A stretch of DNA of 64,000 bases, taken from the NCBI RefSeq assembly GCF_004798585.1, contig NZ_PPXQ01000005.1, positions 124,001 to 188,000 on the forward strand, read 5' to 3'. Shown one piece after another: positions 37,429 to 45,641 of the stretch (its first letter is position 1; every line of letters begins with the position of its first letter). The notes under the pieces are model-generated. The model was not told the origin of the DNA and made no database searches. It saw nothing but the letters and a program-made list of their open reading frames with translations. Both the position numbers and the translations under genes were made by a program. The stretch comes from Massilia sp. Mn16-1_5 (lineage in GTDB: Bacteria > Pseudomonadota > Gammaproteobacteria > Burkholderiales > Burkholderiaceae_D).

Positions 37429-38361
37429 TTAATCAAGTTCCGCTAGAACTTTCAGGTGTGCAACGACGCTACGGCCGAGGGCCGACAAATCGTAACCGCC
37501 TTCCAGGCAGCTGACGATGCGCCCGCCCGCGTGCTCGCGTGCGACCTGCATGATCTGTTGCGTGATCCAGGCGTAGTCCGATTCGACCAGCGCCATGCCG
37601 CCCATATCGTCGTCGCGGTGGGCGTCGAAGCCGGCCGACACAAAAATCATCTGCGGCTTGAAGGCGTGCAAAGCCGGCAGCCAGTATTCCTGCACCACCT
37701 GGCGCACCACGTCGCCACCGCTGCGCGCCGGTACCGGCACGTTGACCTTCGTGGCCGTGATCGGCTCGGGTTCGGAATACGGATAGAAGGGATGCTGGAA
37801 GAAGCTCGCCATCAGCACCCGCGGATCGTCGCGGAAGGCGTCGGCGGTACCGTTACCGTGATGGACGTCGAAGTCGACGATGGCGACCCGCTCCAGGCCG
37901 TGCCCGTCGAGCGCGTGGCGCGCCGCGATCGCGACGTTGTTGAAGAGGCAGAAGCCCATCGGCTCTTTCGGCGTCGCATGGTGGCCGGGCGGGCGGATCG
38001 CGCAGAAGGCATTGGCGATGTCGCCCGCGAGCACGGCGTCGGTCGCGGCCAGGGCGGCGCCGGCCGCGCGCAGGGCCGCGTCATAGCTGGCGTGGCACAA
38101 CAGGGTGTCGGCGTCCAGCGGATAAGTGTCGCCCGGATTGGCCGGCACGTGGTCGCGCACCAGCGCCAGGGCCCCTTCGGTATGGTTGCGCAGGATGGCG
38201 GGAATCTCGGCCAGCGGCGCCAGGCGGCGTTCGAGCAGGCCGTCGAGCCGGGCCAGGATCAATTGGTCTTCGATGGCTTGCAAGCGGCCCGGACACTCGG
38301 GGTGCCAGGCGCCCATGTCGTGCTTTAGACAGTCGGGATGGCTGAAGATTGCTGTGCTCAT
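37429..38361 (-). CDS. Histone deacetylase family (acetylpolyamine/amidohydrolase-like) protein
   Basis: 310 residues, cytoplasmic. Family motifs: HPDCLKHDMGAWHPECPGRLQAI at the N-terminus, the catalytic AFCAIRPPGHHATPKEPMGFCLFNN (paired His), metal-binding VAIVDFDVHHGNGTADAF, and IFVSAGFDAHRDDDMGG, plus the C-terminal SCLEGGYDLSALG tyrosine motif. Bacterial members deacetylate acetylpolyamines or other acetylated small molecules, or acetyl-lysine. The gene is monocistronic; about 180 bases of AT-richer DNA separate it from the hydrolase group. Confidence 0.94.
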   Translation of the reverse strand: MSTAIFSHPDCLKHDMGAWHPECPGRLQAIEDQLILARLDGLLERRLAPLAEIPAILRNHTEGALALVRDHVPANPGDTYPLDADTLLCHASYDAALRAAGAALAATDAVLAGDIANAFCAIRPPGHHATPKEPMGFCLFNNVAIAARHALDGHGLERVAIVDFDVHHGNGTADAFRDDPRVLMASFFQHPFYPYSEPEPITATKVNVPVPARSGGDVVRQVVQEYWLPALHAFKPQMIFVSAGFDAHRDDDMGGMALVESDYAWITQQIMQVAREHAGGRIVSCLEGGYDLSALGRSVVAHLKVLAELD

Positions 38362-38512
38362 GATCGTCCTGCTGCTCAGCCAACCACCGGGATGTTCCGT
38401 TCTCGCATAGAATCATCCGGATGGTGCCGCTGCGTGGAAAGAATAGTTGCCGATGTCGCTAATCTACCATGCCCGTCCGGGCACCGCACATTCGACCATG
38501 GGAACCTCAAGC

Positions 38513-39433
38513 ATGTTCAACAAATTGCACGCCGCCGCCCGCCAGGTCGGCCAGATCGTGGTCGGCAAGGACCAGCAGGTGCGCCTCGCCTTCACCTGCC
38601 TGCTGGCCGGCGGCCACCTGCTGATCGAGGACGTGCCGGGCGTCGGCAAGACCACCCTGGCCCATGCGCTGGCGCTGTCGCTGGGCCTGAAGTTCAACCG
38701 CGTGCAGTTCACCAGCGACCTGCTGCCGGCCGACGTGGCCGGCATCTCGGTCTACGAGCGCGAGAAGAACGGCTTCGCCTTCCACCCGGGCCCGATCTTC
38801 ACGCAAGTGCTGCTGGCCGACGAGATCAACCGCGCCACCCCGAAGACCCAGTCCGGCCTGCTCGAGGCGATGGAAGAACGCCAGGTCAGCATCGACGGCA
38901 TGACCCGTCCGCTGCCGGAGCCCTTCTTCGTCATCGCTACCCAGAATCCGGCGCACCAGGTCGGTACCTTCCCGCTACCCGAGTCGCAGCTCGACCGCTT
39001 CCTGATGTGCCTTTCTCTGGGCTATCCGGACGCCGCCGCCGAGCGCGCCCTGCTGATGGGCGAGGACCGGCGCGTGATGCTGCGTTCGATCGAGGCGGCG
39101 ATGAACCCGCTGGAGCTGATCGATGCGCAGCAGGCACTACGTTCGATCCATGCCTCCAGCGCCCTGATCGACTACGTGCAGGCCCTGGCCCAGTCTTCGC
39201 GCAGCGGCGACCTGTTCGCCGAAGGTTTGTCGCCGCGCGCGGCCTTGGCCCTGCTGCAGGCGGGACGCGCCTGGGCCGCCCTCGAGGGACGCGACCACGT
39301 GCTGCCGGAGGACATCCAGGCGGTGCTGGTGCCGGTCTGCGCGCACCGCCTGCGGCCTTTGAAATCGGCCCAGGGCATGGCGCAAGCCAGCCGCGACCTG
39401 GTGCTGCAGCTGCAGAAATCGGTGCCGGTGTAA
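38513..39433 (+). CDS. MoxR-family AAA+ ATPase
   Basis: 306 residues from MFNKLHAAARQVGQIVVGKDQ; other in-frame starts upstream (38498, 38453) are possible. Walker A is EDVPGVGKTTLAHALAL, Walker B LLADEINRATPKTQ, and sensor 1 FFVIATQNPAHQVGTFPLPESQLDRF. MoxR ATPases remodel or activate partner proteins, often in clusters with DUF58 and transglutaminase genes, as here: the next gene begins four bases after this stop. The cluster probably acts on envelope or cell-wall substrates. Confidence 0.93.
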   Translation: MFNKLHAAARQVGQIVVGKDQQVRLAFTCLLAGGHLLIEDVPGVGKTTLAHALALSLGLKFNRVQFTSDLLPADVAGISVYEREKNGFAFHPGPIFTQVLLADEINRATPKTQSGLLEAMEERQVSIDGMTRPLPEPFFVIATQNPAHQVGTFPLPESQLDRFLMCLSLGYPDAAAERALLMGEDRRVMLRSIEAAMNPLELIDAQQALRSIHASSALIDYVQALAQSSRSGDLFAEGLSPRAALALLQAGRAWAALEGRDHVLPEDIQAVLVPVCAHRLRPLKSAQGMAQASRDLVLQLQKSVPV

Positions 39434-39437
39434 GCCC

Positions 39438-40433
39438 ATGGACCGTACCGGCCCGCTCCACGCGGAAGCTGCGCCATGGCGCCTGGGCCGCGAAGCCCGC
39501 GCCACGAGCGAACTCTTCCTCGGCCAGCGCCGCATCTACATCCTGCCCACCGGTCCCGGCCTGGGCTTCGGCGCCCTGCTGCTGGTGCTGCTGATCGGGT
39601 CGATCAACTACAACCTGGGCCTGGGCTATGCCCTGACCTTCCTGGCCCTGTCCTGCGCCCTGGTCGACATGGTGCTCACCTGGCGCAACCTGGCTCACCT
39701 GCGCCTGAAGGCCGGCCGCACGCCGGCCGTCTTCGCCGGACAGGAAGCGAGCTTCGAGCTGCAGCTGATTAACGCCAGCACGCGCCCGCGCTACGCCATC
39801 TGGGTCGACAGCGCGGGAACGGGCGCGCCGCGCCACGCGGCCGACGTCGCCGCCAACGCCGACACCACGCTGCGCCTGTCCGTCCCGACCGACAAGCGCG
39901 GCTGGCTGGCGGCCCCGCGCCTGGTGCTGAGCACGCGCTTTCCGCTGGGGCTGTTTCGCGCCTGGAGCTACTGGCAGCCGGACCTGCACGCCCTGGTCTA
40001 TCCCTTCCCCGAGGAGGATGCGCCGGCCCTGCCGCGCGGCAGCGGCACGCGCGCAGCGGGCATCAGCGGCGGCGCCGGTGGCGAGGACGACTTCGCCGGC
40101 GTGCGTCCCTACCAGCCGGGCGACCCGCTGCGCCGCCTGGCCTGGCGCCAGATTGCCCGCCTCGACCCGCTCGACGGCGGCCAGCTCGTCACCAAGCATT
40201 TCGAGGGCGGCGCGCGCGACCAACTGGTGCTCGACCTGGCCGCGCTGCCGCCGCGGCTCGACCTTGAACTGCGCCTGTCGCGCATGACGCGCTGGGTGCT
40301 GGAGGCGGAAAGCCGCGCCCTGCCCTACGCCTTCCGCCTGGGTGCCACGTCCTTCGAGGCGGCCAGCGGTCCCGCTCACGCGGCGGCCTGCCTGCGCGCG
40401 CTGGCGCTGCACGGCCTGGGAGCGCCGCGGTGA
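39438..40433 (+). CDS. DUF58 domain membrane protein
   Basis: 331 residues. Two closely spaced membrane helices near residues 38-80 (LGFGALLLVLLIGSINYNLGLGYALTFLALSCALVDMVL) precede an extracytoplasmic-to-cytoplasmic linker region and the DUF58 core, recognised by SGGAGGEDDFAGVRPYQPGDPLRRLAWRQIAR. DUF58 proteins have a von Willebrand A-like fold and are thought to link MoxR ATPases to membrane partners. The stop overlaps the GTG start of the next gene, so translation is coupled. Confidence 0.92.
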   Translation: MDRTGPLHAEAAPWRLGREARATSELFLGQRRIYILPTGPGLGFGALLLVLLIGSINYNLGLGYALTFLALSCALVDMVLTWRNLAHLRLKAGRTPAVFAGQEASFELQLINASTRPRYAIWVDSAGTGAPRHAADVAANADTTLRLSVPTDKRGWLAAPRLVLSTRFPLGLFRAWSYWQPDLHALVYPFPEEDAPALPRGSGTRAAGISGGAGGEDDFAGVRPYQPGDPLRRLAWRQIARLDPLDGGQLVTKHFEGGARDQLVLDLAALPPRLDLELRLSRMTRWVLEAESRALPYAFRLGATSFEAASGPAHAAACLRALALHGLGAPR

Positions 40434-42448
40434 AGGCCTTGCTGACATCCTTCCAGGGCCTCTCGCGCGACAAGGCCGACACCCTGCTATTGCTCTTCAG
40501 CGCCCTGCTGGTGCTGGCACCCCACGTCGCCCACCTGCCGCTCTGGGTGTCGGCGCTGTGCGCGGTCACCCTGCTGTGGCGCGGCGTCATCACGCTGCAG
40601 GGCAAGCGCATGCCGCCCAGCCTGCTGCTCCTGCCGCTGGCGGCCGGCGCCATGCTCGGCGTCGCCCACAGCTACCAGACCCTGCTCGGGCGCGATGCCG
40701 GAGTCGCGATGCTGGTGCTGCTGGTCGCCTTCAAGATGCTCGAGATGCATGCGCGGCGCGACCTGTTCGTGGTCGTGTTCCTGTGCCTGTTCCTGGTGCT
40801 GACCAACTTCTTCTACGAGCAGGGCATCGGCACGGCGCTGCTGATGGCCCTGTCGGTGCTGGCCCTGCTCACGGCGCAGTTGAGCTTCCAGTTCACGGGC
40901 GCGGTGCCGCCGCTGCGCCAGCGCTTCCTGATGAGCGCGAAACTGCTCGGCCTCGCGGCGCCGCTGGCGCTCGCGCTGTTCTTCCTGTTCCCGCGTATCG
41001 AAGGGCCGCTGTGGGGCGTGCCGGGCGACGCCATCGGCGCGCGCTCGGGGCTGTCGGAAACGATGGCGCCCGGGACGATGGCGAACCTGGCGCAGTCGGG
41101 CGAGACCGCCTTCCGCGTGCGCTTCGAGGGCCCGGTACCGCGCCAGGAACAGCTGTACTGGCGCGGCCCCGTGCTGGGCGCCTACGACGGACGCACCTGG
41201 ACCCGCCTCGACGCCCGCACGCGCCAGCGCACGGCGCAAGAGCCGCTGGCGCTGACCGTGGCCGGCAAGCCGGTAACGTATGAAATCACGCTCGAGCCCT
41301 CCTCGACCCGTTGGCTGTTCGCGCTCGAGATGCCGCAAAGCCTGCCCGAGCTGGACGGCAAGCGCGTGGACGTCTCGGGCGAATTCGAACTCATGGCCGC
41401 CTCGCCGCTCGAGTCGCGCCTGCGCTACCGGATGCTGTCCTTCCTCGACTACCGGCTGCAGAAGGAGGCGCTGCCGCCGGATGCGGATCACTGGCTGCAA
41501 CTGCCGGCCGACAGCAATCCGCGCGCGCTGCTGGCCGGCCTGGGCCTGCGCGCCGAGCGCGATCCGCGCCGCCGCGTGGAGGCCGTGCTTGCCGGCTTCC
41601 GGCGCGAGAACTACGTGTACACGCTGAACCCGCCCCTGCTGGGACGCGACGCCGTCGACGATTTCCTTTACGGCAGCCGCGCCGGCTTCTGCGAACATTA
41701 TTCCGGTGCCTTTGTCTTCCTGATGCGCGCCGCCGGGGTGCCGGCACGGGTGGTCACCGGTTACCAGGGCGGCGAGCTGAATCCCCTGGATGGCTACGTC
41801 ACCGTACGCCAGTCCGACGCCCACGCCTGGGCCGAGGTCTGGCTGGCCGGGCAAGGCTGGGTGCGCGTCGATCCGACCGCCGCGGTGGCGCCGGAACGGG
41901 TGCGGCGCGGCCTGGAGGGCGCGATCCCACCGCGTCCGCCCTTCGGCATCGAGGGCCTGGGCCGCTTCATGGCGCAGGGCGGCGGCAACTCGTGGCTGGC
42001 GCAGATGCGCTATGCCTTTGGTGCCGTCAACAACGGCTGGAACCAGTGGGTGCTGAACTACACGCCGCAGCGCCAGCAAAACGTGGTCGACAGCGTGCGC
42101 GCTTCGCTGTTCGACTGGCGCATGCCAGTCTTGCTAGCCACCCTGATAACTGTGTTGCTCCTATGGAGAATCTTCCTGCGCCGCCGGGAAATCGACCCGG
42201 TCGATGCGCTATACTCGGCCTTGTGTTCGCGCCTGGCCCGCCTGGGTCTGGCGCGAGCGGCAGATGAGAGCCCGAGTGCCTACAGTGCGCGCATTCGCGC
42301 CGAAGCCCGGCTCGCACCGCCCGCGGAAGCGGCGGCCGCCGAGTTCCTCGGCCGGTACAGCGCCTGGCGCTATGCGCCGCGCCCCGTTGCGGCCAAGGAC
42401 ACCCATCTGGCCGCGACCCTGAAGCGCTTACTTTCGCAAGTTCGATGA
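40430..42448 (+). CDS. TgpA-type membrane protease/transglutaminase (DUF3488-transglutaminase-DUF4129)
   Basis: 672 residues from a GTG overlapping the DUF58 stop. The N-terminal third holds six or so membrane helices (DUF3488-like, LLLLFSALLVLAPHVAHLPLWV onward). A periplasmic transglutaminase core follows, with catalytic Cys in YGSRAGFCEHYSGAFVFLMR, His in SDAHAWAEVWL, and Asp in WVRVDPTAAV. A final membrane helix (about 570-590) leads to the C-terminal DUF4129-like region. TgpA of Pseudomonas is essential and acts in the periplasm; this enzyme should cleave or crosslink envelope proteins. It overlaps mltB by ATGA, coupling it to a murein enzyme. Confidence 0.93.
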   Translation: MKALLTSFQGLSRDKADTLLLLFSALLVLAPHVAHLPLWVSALCAVTLLWRGVITLQGKRMPPSLLLLPLAAGAMLGVAHSYQTLLGRDAGVAMLVLLVAFKMLEMHARRDLFVVVFLCLFLVLTNFFYEQGIGTALLMALSVLALLTAQLSFQFTGAVPPLRQRFLMSAKLLGLAAPLALALFFLFPRIEGPLWGVPGDAIGARSGLSETMAPGTMANLAQSGETAFRVRFEGPVPRQEQLYWRGPVLGAYDGRTWTRLDARTRQRTAQEPLALTVAGKPVTYEITLEPSSTRWLFALEMPQSLPELDGKRVDVSGEFELMAASPLESRLRYRMLSFLDYRLQKEALPPDADHWLQLPADSNPRALLAGLGLRAERDPRRRVEAVLAGFRRENYVYTLNPPLLGRDAVDDFLYGSRAGFCEHYSGAFVFLMRAAGVPARVVTGYQGGELNPLDGYVTVRQSDAHAWAEVWLAGQGWVRVDPTAAVAPERVRRGLEGAIPPRPPFGIEGLGRFMAQGGGNSWLAQMRYAFGAVNNGWNQWVLNYTPQRQQNVVDSVRASLFDWRMPVLLATLITVLLLWRIFLRRREIDPVDALYSALCSRLARLGLARAADESPSAYSARIRAEARLAPPAEAAAAEFLGRYSAWRYAPRPVAAKDTHLAATLKRLLSQVR

Positions 42449-43638
42449 AATCTTTCGTATCAGCCCTGGCAGCACTCGTTTTTGCAGCAGCTCCCCACAT
42501 CGATGCCGACGCCGCGGCGAAGCATCCTCCGTCCAAGGCCAAGGTCGTGAAGACCAAGGCCAAGGTAGAGAAAAACAAGGCCAAGGCCGCCAAGACCGCG
42601 CCTAAAGCACGTAAAGCGCTGGCCGTGGCGGCAGCCGTTGCGGCCGTGTCCGCCATCGACTACACCGGCGAGCCGATCAACTTCGGCGAATGGCAGGCCG
42701 TCAGCGCCTTCGTCGACGAGATGGTCGCCAAGCACGGCTTCGACCGCACCGAACTGAAAGCGCAGATGCGCCAGGTGCGCTTCGTCGATTCGGCGGTCCA
42801 GCTGGTGAAGCCGGCGCCGCCGGGCAAGCCGAAAAACTGGCAAGCCTATAGCGCGCGCTTCATCGAGCCGATCCGCATCAATGCCGGCCTGCGCTTCTGG
42901 AACGAGAACGAAGCGGCATTGGCGCGTGCCGAAGCGACCTACGGCGTGCCGGCCGAGATCATCGTCGGCATCATCGGCGTCGAAACCATCTATGGCCGCG
43001 ACACCGGACGCTTCCGCGTGCTGGACACGCTGACCACGCTCGCCTTCGCCTACCCGGACGCGCCGAACAAGCAGGCGCGCGCCGAATTCTTCCGCAGCGA
43101 ACTCGAAAACGCCCTGCTGCTGGCGCGCCACGAAAAGATCGATCCGTTCTCGCTGCTCGGCTCCTTCGCGGGCGCCGTCGGCATGCCGCAATTCATGCCC
43201 GGGAATATCCTGAAATACGGCGTCGACTTCGACGGCGACGGCCACATCGACCTGCGCAATTCGACTTCGGATGCGATCGGCAGCGTAGCCAACTTCCTGA
43301 TCGAGCATGGCTGGAAGCCGAGCGACACCGGCCCGAACGTGATGCCGGTCGACGTCTCCGCCAACCGCGCCTGGGAACCGCTGCTCGGCCGCGGCCTGGA
43401 AGCCACCCTGCGTCCGGACGAGCTGGAAGCGGCCGGCGTCATCACCCCGGCCTCGCTGCCGGCGCACCGGCTGTATGGACTGGTCGACCTGCAGAACGGC
43501 GCCGAGGCGACCGAGTACTGGGTAGCGAACGATAACTTCTTTGCCATCACCAAGTACAACCGTAGTTATTTCTACGCCATGTCGGTGATCGACCTGGGCC
43601 GGGCCGTGCGCGAGGCACGGATGGCACAGGCCTTGTAG
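42445..43638 (+). CDS. mltB: Lytic murein transglycosylase B
   Basis: 397 residues. Signal peptide (MKSFVSALAALVFAAAPHIDADAAA), then an unusual lysine/alanine-rich linker (about 28-65, with repeated KVVKTKAKVEK-type units), and the SLT_2 catalytic domain. The catalytic glutamate lies in IIVGIIGVETIYGRDTGRF (about residue 178), with the typical DTLTTLAFAYPD, LLGSFAGAVGMPQFMP and YNRSYFYAMSVIDLG segments. There is no lipobox, so it is periplasmic rather than lipid-anchored. It cleaves peptidoglycan glycan strands to 1,6-anhydro products. Fourth gene of a coupled MoxR-DUF58-TgpA cluster. Confidence 0.95.
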   Translation: MKSFVSALAALVFAAAPHIDADAAAKHPPSKAKVVKTKAKVEKNKAKAAKTAPKARKALAVAAAVAAVSAIDYTGEPINFGEWQAVSAFVDEMVAKHGFDRTELKAQMRQVRFVDSAVQLVKPAPPGKPKNWQAYSARFIEPIRINAGLRFWNENEAALARAEATYGVPAEIIVGIIGVETIYGRDTGRFRVLDTLTTLAFAYPDAPNKQARAEFFRSELENALLLARHEKIDPFSLLGSFAGAVGMPQFMPGNILKYGVDFDGDGHIDLRNSTSDAIGSVANFLIEHGWKPSDTGPNVMPVDVSANRAWEPLLGRGLEATLRPDELEAAGVITPASLPAHRLYGLVDLQNGAEATEYWVANDNFFAITKYNRSYFYAMSVIDLGRAVREARMAQAL

Positions 43639-44074
43639 TGTTGGAAAGTTGTAACAAGTTGTAAGGAAGCTGCGCCCTTTCTTTCCCCGGCGCAGCTCTT
43701 CCATATACCGGGTACTCCCCCGGTGTATCCCCTCCCGCCCGTTTCTGTACTCTATGGAAACATTCGCAGGCGCGGCATACCCCCTCCGATGTTGTTATTC
43801 GTGCATATCATTTTGAAACGTGCGCGGCGCAACTTCTGTTTCCTCTACACTTAAGTTTAATCAAAAAACAATTATTTTTTCCGTGAGTTTGTGAGAGAAT
43901 TGCATTGCGGCTATTGTTGCGATTAGACAACAGAGCCGAGGCTTCGCACCGAATTCTATTGCTCATAAGTACTAGAGCCTGATTTAGTTGTACAATTGAG
44001 TAGATTTTTGAGAAAGAACTTCCGGAAACGAAACCGCAAGACTTTCCGTAACCCACATAGGAATATTTGAAATC
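43639..44074. other. 436-bp AT-richer intergenic region after mltB
   Basis: It contains a strong hairpin (43665-43702), a second stem at about 43704-43728 (ATACCGG...CCGGTGTAT), and then about 300 bases of clearly AT-richer DNA leading to the small regulator-like gene. No gene can be supported here. The promoter of the next gene presumably lies in the AT-rich part, but no confident -35/-10 pair can be picked. Confidence 0.5.
43665..43702 (+). terminator. Hairpin downstream of mltB (possible terminator)
   Basis: GGAAGCTGCGCC pairs with GGCGCAGCTCTTCC around a 12-base loop, 26 bases past the stop. The stem is strong, but the following U-run is poor, so Rho or read-through cannot be excluded. 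Confidence 0.5.
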
Positions 44075-44419
44075 ATGACAAACCAAGTCGGCATTGATAT
44101 GAGCAGCGACGCGGAGTCGGATGAGCTGTTGCAGTACAACCCGAACCGTCTGCTGGACACCCTGATCGAGAATCTGCGCCTGAAAAACGACGCAGCCCTG
44201 TCGCGCGCCCTGGAAGTGGCGCCGCCGGTCATCTCGAAGATCCGCCACCACCGCCTGCCGGTCGGCGCATCGCTCCTGATCCGCATGCACGAAGTGAGCG
44301 ACCTGTCGATCCGTGACCTGCGCTACCTGATGGGCGACCGCCGCAACAAGTTCCGCATCAGCGACAAGCAGTTCAAGCCAAAAGAAGGCGCAGCGCCAAG
44401 CGCGTCGAGCGGCGAGTAA
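44075..44419 (+). CDS. Small helix-turn-helix-like protein, putative regulator
   Basis: 114 residues. The central part, NPNRLLDTLIENLRLKNDAALSRALEVAPPVISKIRHHRLPVGASLLIRMHEVSDLSIRDLRYLMG, has the helix pattern of a Cro/CI-like fold: LKNDAALSRALEVAPPVISKIRHHR fits helix 2-turn-helix 3 with S/K/R in the recognition helix. Both tails are polar and low complexity. It would be a small DNA-binding regulator or antitoxin-like protein, but no toxin-like partner is adjacent and the family is not recognised. A ribosome site AGGAAT precedes the ATG and a bidirectional terminator follows. The 5' DNA is AT-richer than its surroundings. Confidence 0.75.
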   Translation: MTNQVGIDMSSDAESDELLQYNPNRLLDTLIENLRLKNDAALSRALEVAPPVISKIRHHRLPVGASLLIRMHEVSDLSIRDLRYLMGDRRNKFRISDKQFKPKEGAAPSASSGE

Positions 44420-44483
44420 TTCCCACAGATTCTTTCCGGGCCGCTGCTGCATGCGGCCTTGAAAGAAAACAGTGGGCGAAAAA

Positions 44484-44508
44484 AAGGGGCGATGCGATCG
44501 CCCCTTTT
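44484..44508. terminator. Bidirectional terminator between the HTH-like gene and cysM
   Basis: AAAAAAGGGGCGAT-GC-GATCGCCCCTTTT is a perfect terminator in both directions; it ends the upstream plus-strand gene and cysM, which converge here. Confidence 0.88.
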
Positions 44509-44527
44509 GTCATGCCTGCCCGTTTGA

Positions 44528-45430
44528 TCAAGCCGGGAACACGCCGGTGGACAGATAGCGGTCACCGCGGTCGCAGACGATGAACACGATGGTCGCGTTC
44601 TCCACGGTCTGCGAAATGCGCAGCGCCACCTCGCAGGCGCCGGCGGCCGAGATGCCGCAGAAAATCCCCTCTTCCGCCGCCAGCCGGCGCGCCATCTGCT
44701 CGGCAGCGGCCTGGCTGACGTTTTCCACCTGGTCCACGCGCGACTTGTCGAAGATCTTCGGCAGGTAAGCTTGCGGCCACTTGCGGATGCCCGGGATCGA
44801 GGAACCCTCTTCCGGCTGGGCGCCGATGATGCGCACCGCCTCGTTCTGCTCCTTCAGGTAGCGCGACACGCCCATGATGGTGCCGGTCGTGCCCATGGCG
44901 CTGACGAAATGGGTGATGCGGCCTTCGGTATCGCGCCAGATTTCCGGCCCCGTGGTTTCGTAGTGCGCACGCGGATTGTCCTGGTTGGCGAACTGGTCGA
45001 GGATGATGCCCTTGCCGTCCTTCTGCATCTGGTCCGCCATGTCGCGCGCGTATTCCATACCACCCGTCTTCGGCGTCAGTACGATCTGGGCGCCGTAGGC
45101 GGCCATGCTCTGGCGCCGCTCGATCGACAGGTTGTCCGGCATCAGCAGGATCATCTTGTAGCCGCGGATCGCCGCCGCCATGGCCAGCGCGATGCCGGTG
45201 TTGCCGGAGGTCGCCTCGATGATGGTGTCGCCCGGCTTGATCTGGCCGCGTTCCTCGGCGTTCTTCAGCATCGACATCGCCGCGCGGTCCTTCACCGAAC
45301 CGGCTGGATTGTTGCCTTCGAGCTTGCCCAGGATGACGTTATTGCGCGCCGCCGCATCCGCGCCGCCGATGCGCACCAGCTGCACCAGCGGGGTATTGCC
45401 GATCGTATCTTCGATGGTTTTATAGGCCAT
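44528..45430 (-). CDS. cysM: Cysteine synthase B (O-acetylserine sulfhydrylase B)
   Basis: 300 residues from MAYKTIEDTIGNTPLVQLVRI at 45430; the eight upstream codons of open frame are not needed. PLP-binding lysine lies in LEGNNPAGSVKDRAAM (about residue 50), the phosphate-cradle loop is EATSGNTGIALA, and DRGDRYLSTGVF closes the protein. The IIGAQPEEGSSIPGIRKWPQAYLPKIF stretch is typical of CysM rather than CysK. It forms cysteine from O-acetylserine and sulfide, or S-sulfocysteine from thiosulfate. Monocistronic, with its own terminator; a REP-like pair lies between it and the M28 peptidase gene. Confidence 0.96.
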   Translation of the reverse strand: MAYKTIEDTIGNTPLVQLVRIGGADAAARNNVILGKLEGNNPAGSVKDRAAMSMLKNAEERGQIKPGDTIIEATSGNTGIALAMAAAIRGYKMILLMPDNLSIERRQSMAAYGAQIVLTPKTGGMEYARDMADQMQKDGKGIILDQFANQDNPRAHYETTGPEIWRDTEGRITHFVSAMGTTGTIMGVSRYLKEQNEAVRIIGAQPEEGSSIPGIRKWPQAYLPKIFDKSRVDQVENVSQAAAEQMARRLAAEEGIFCGISAAGACEVALRISQTVENATIVFIVCDRGDRYLSTGVFPA

Positions 45431-45532
45431 GCTTGCTCTCTTGCTTGTCTTCAAAACGCCATTCTAAACCGGGACGCAAGAGCGCGTATGGAGAGGGGTC
45501 GGGATCGCTGTCGTGTACTCCAATTGAGGGGC

Positions 45533-45637
45533 GTAGGGTGGGCACTCCGTGCCCACGCGGCGCAGCGCATCCGGGTCGAAAAAACGTTTCGACCCGCATC
45601 CGTGCCATACGGCGTGGGCACGGAGTGCCCACCCTAC
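45533..45637. repeat. REP/BIME-like inverted pair 4
   Basis: Left copy 45533-45560 and right copy 45611-45637, GTAGGG ends outward. The variable loops are exact complements (CACTCCGTG and CACGGAGTG) and the centre carries a further inverted repeat (GGGTCGAAA...TTTCGACCC), so the element is one 105-bp palindrome. Confidence 0.88.
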
Positions 45638-45641
45638 AACA

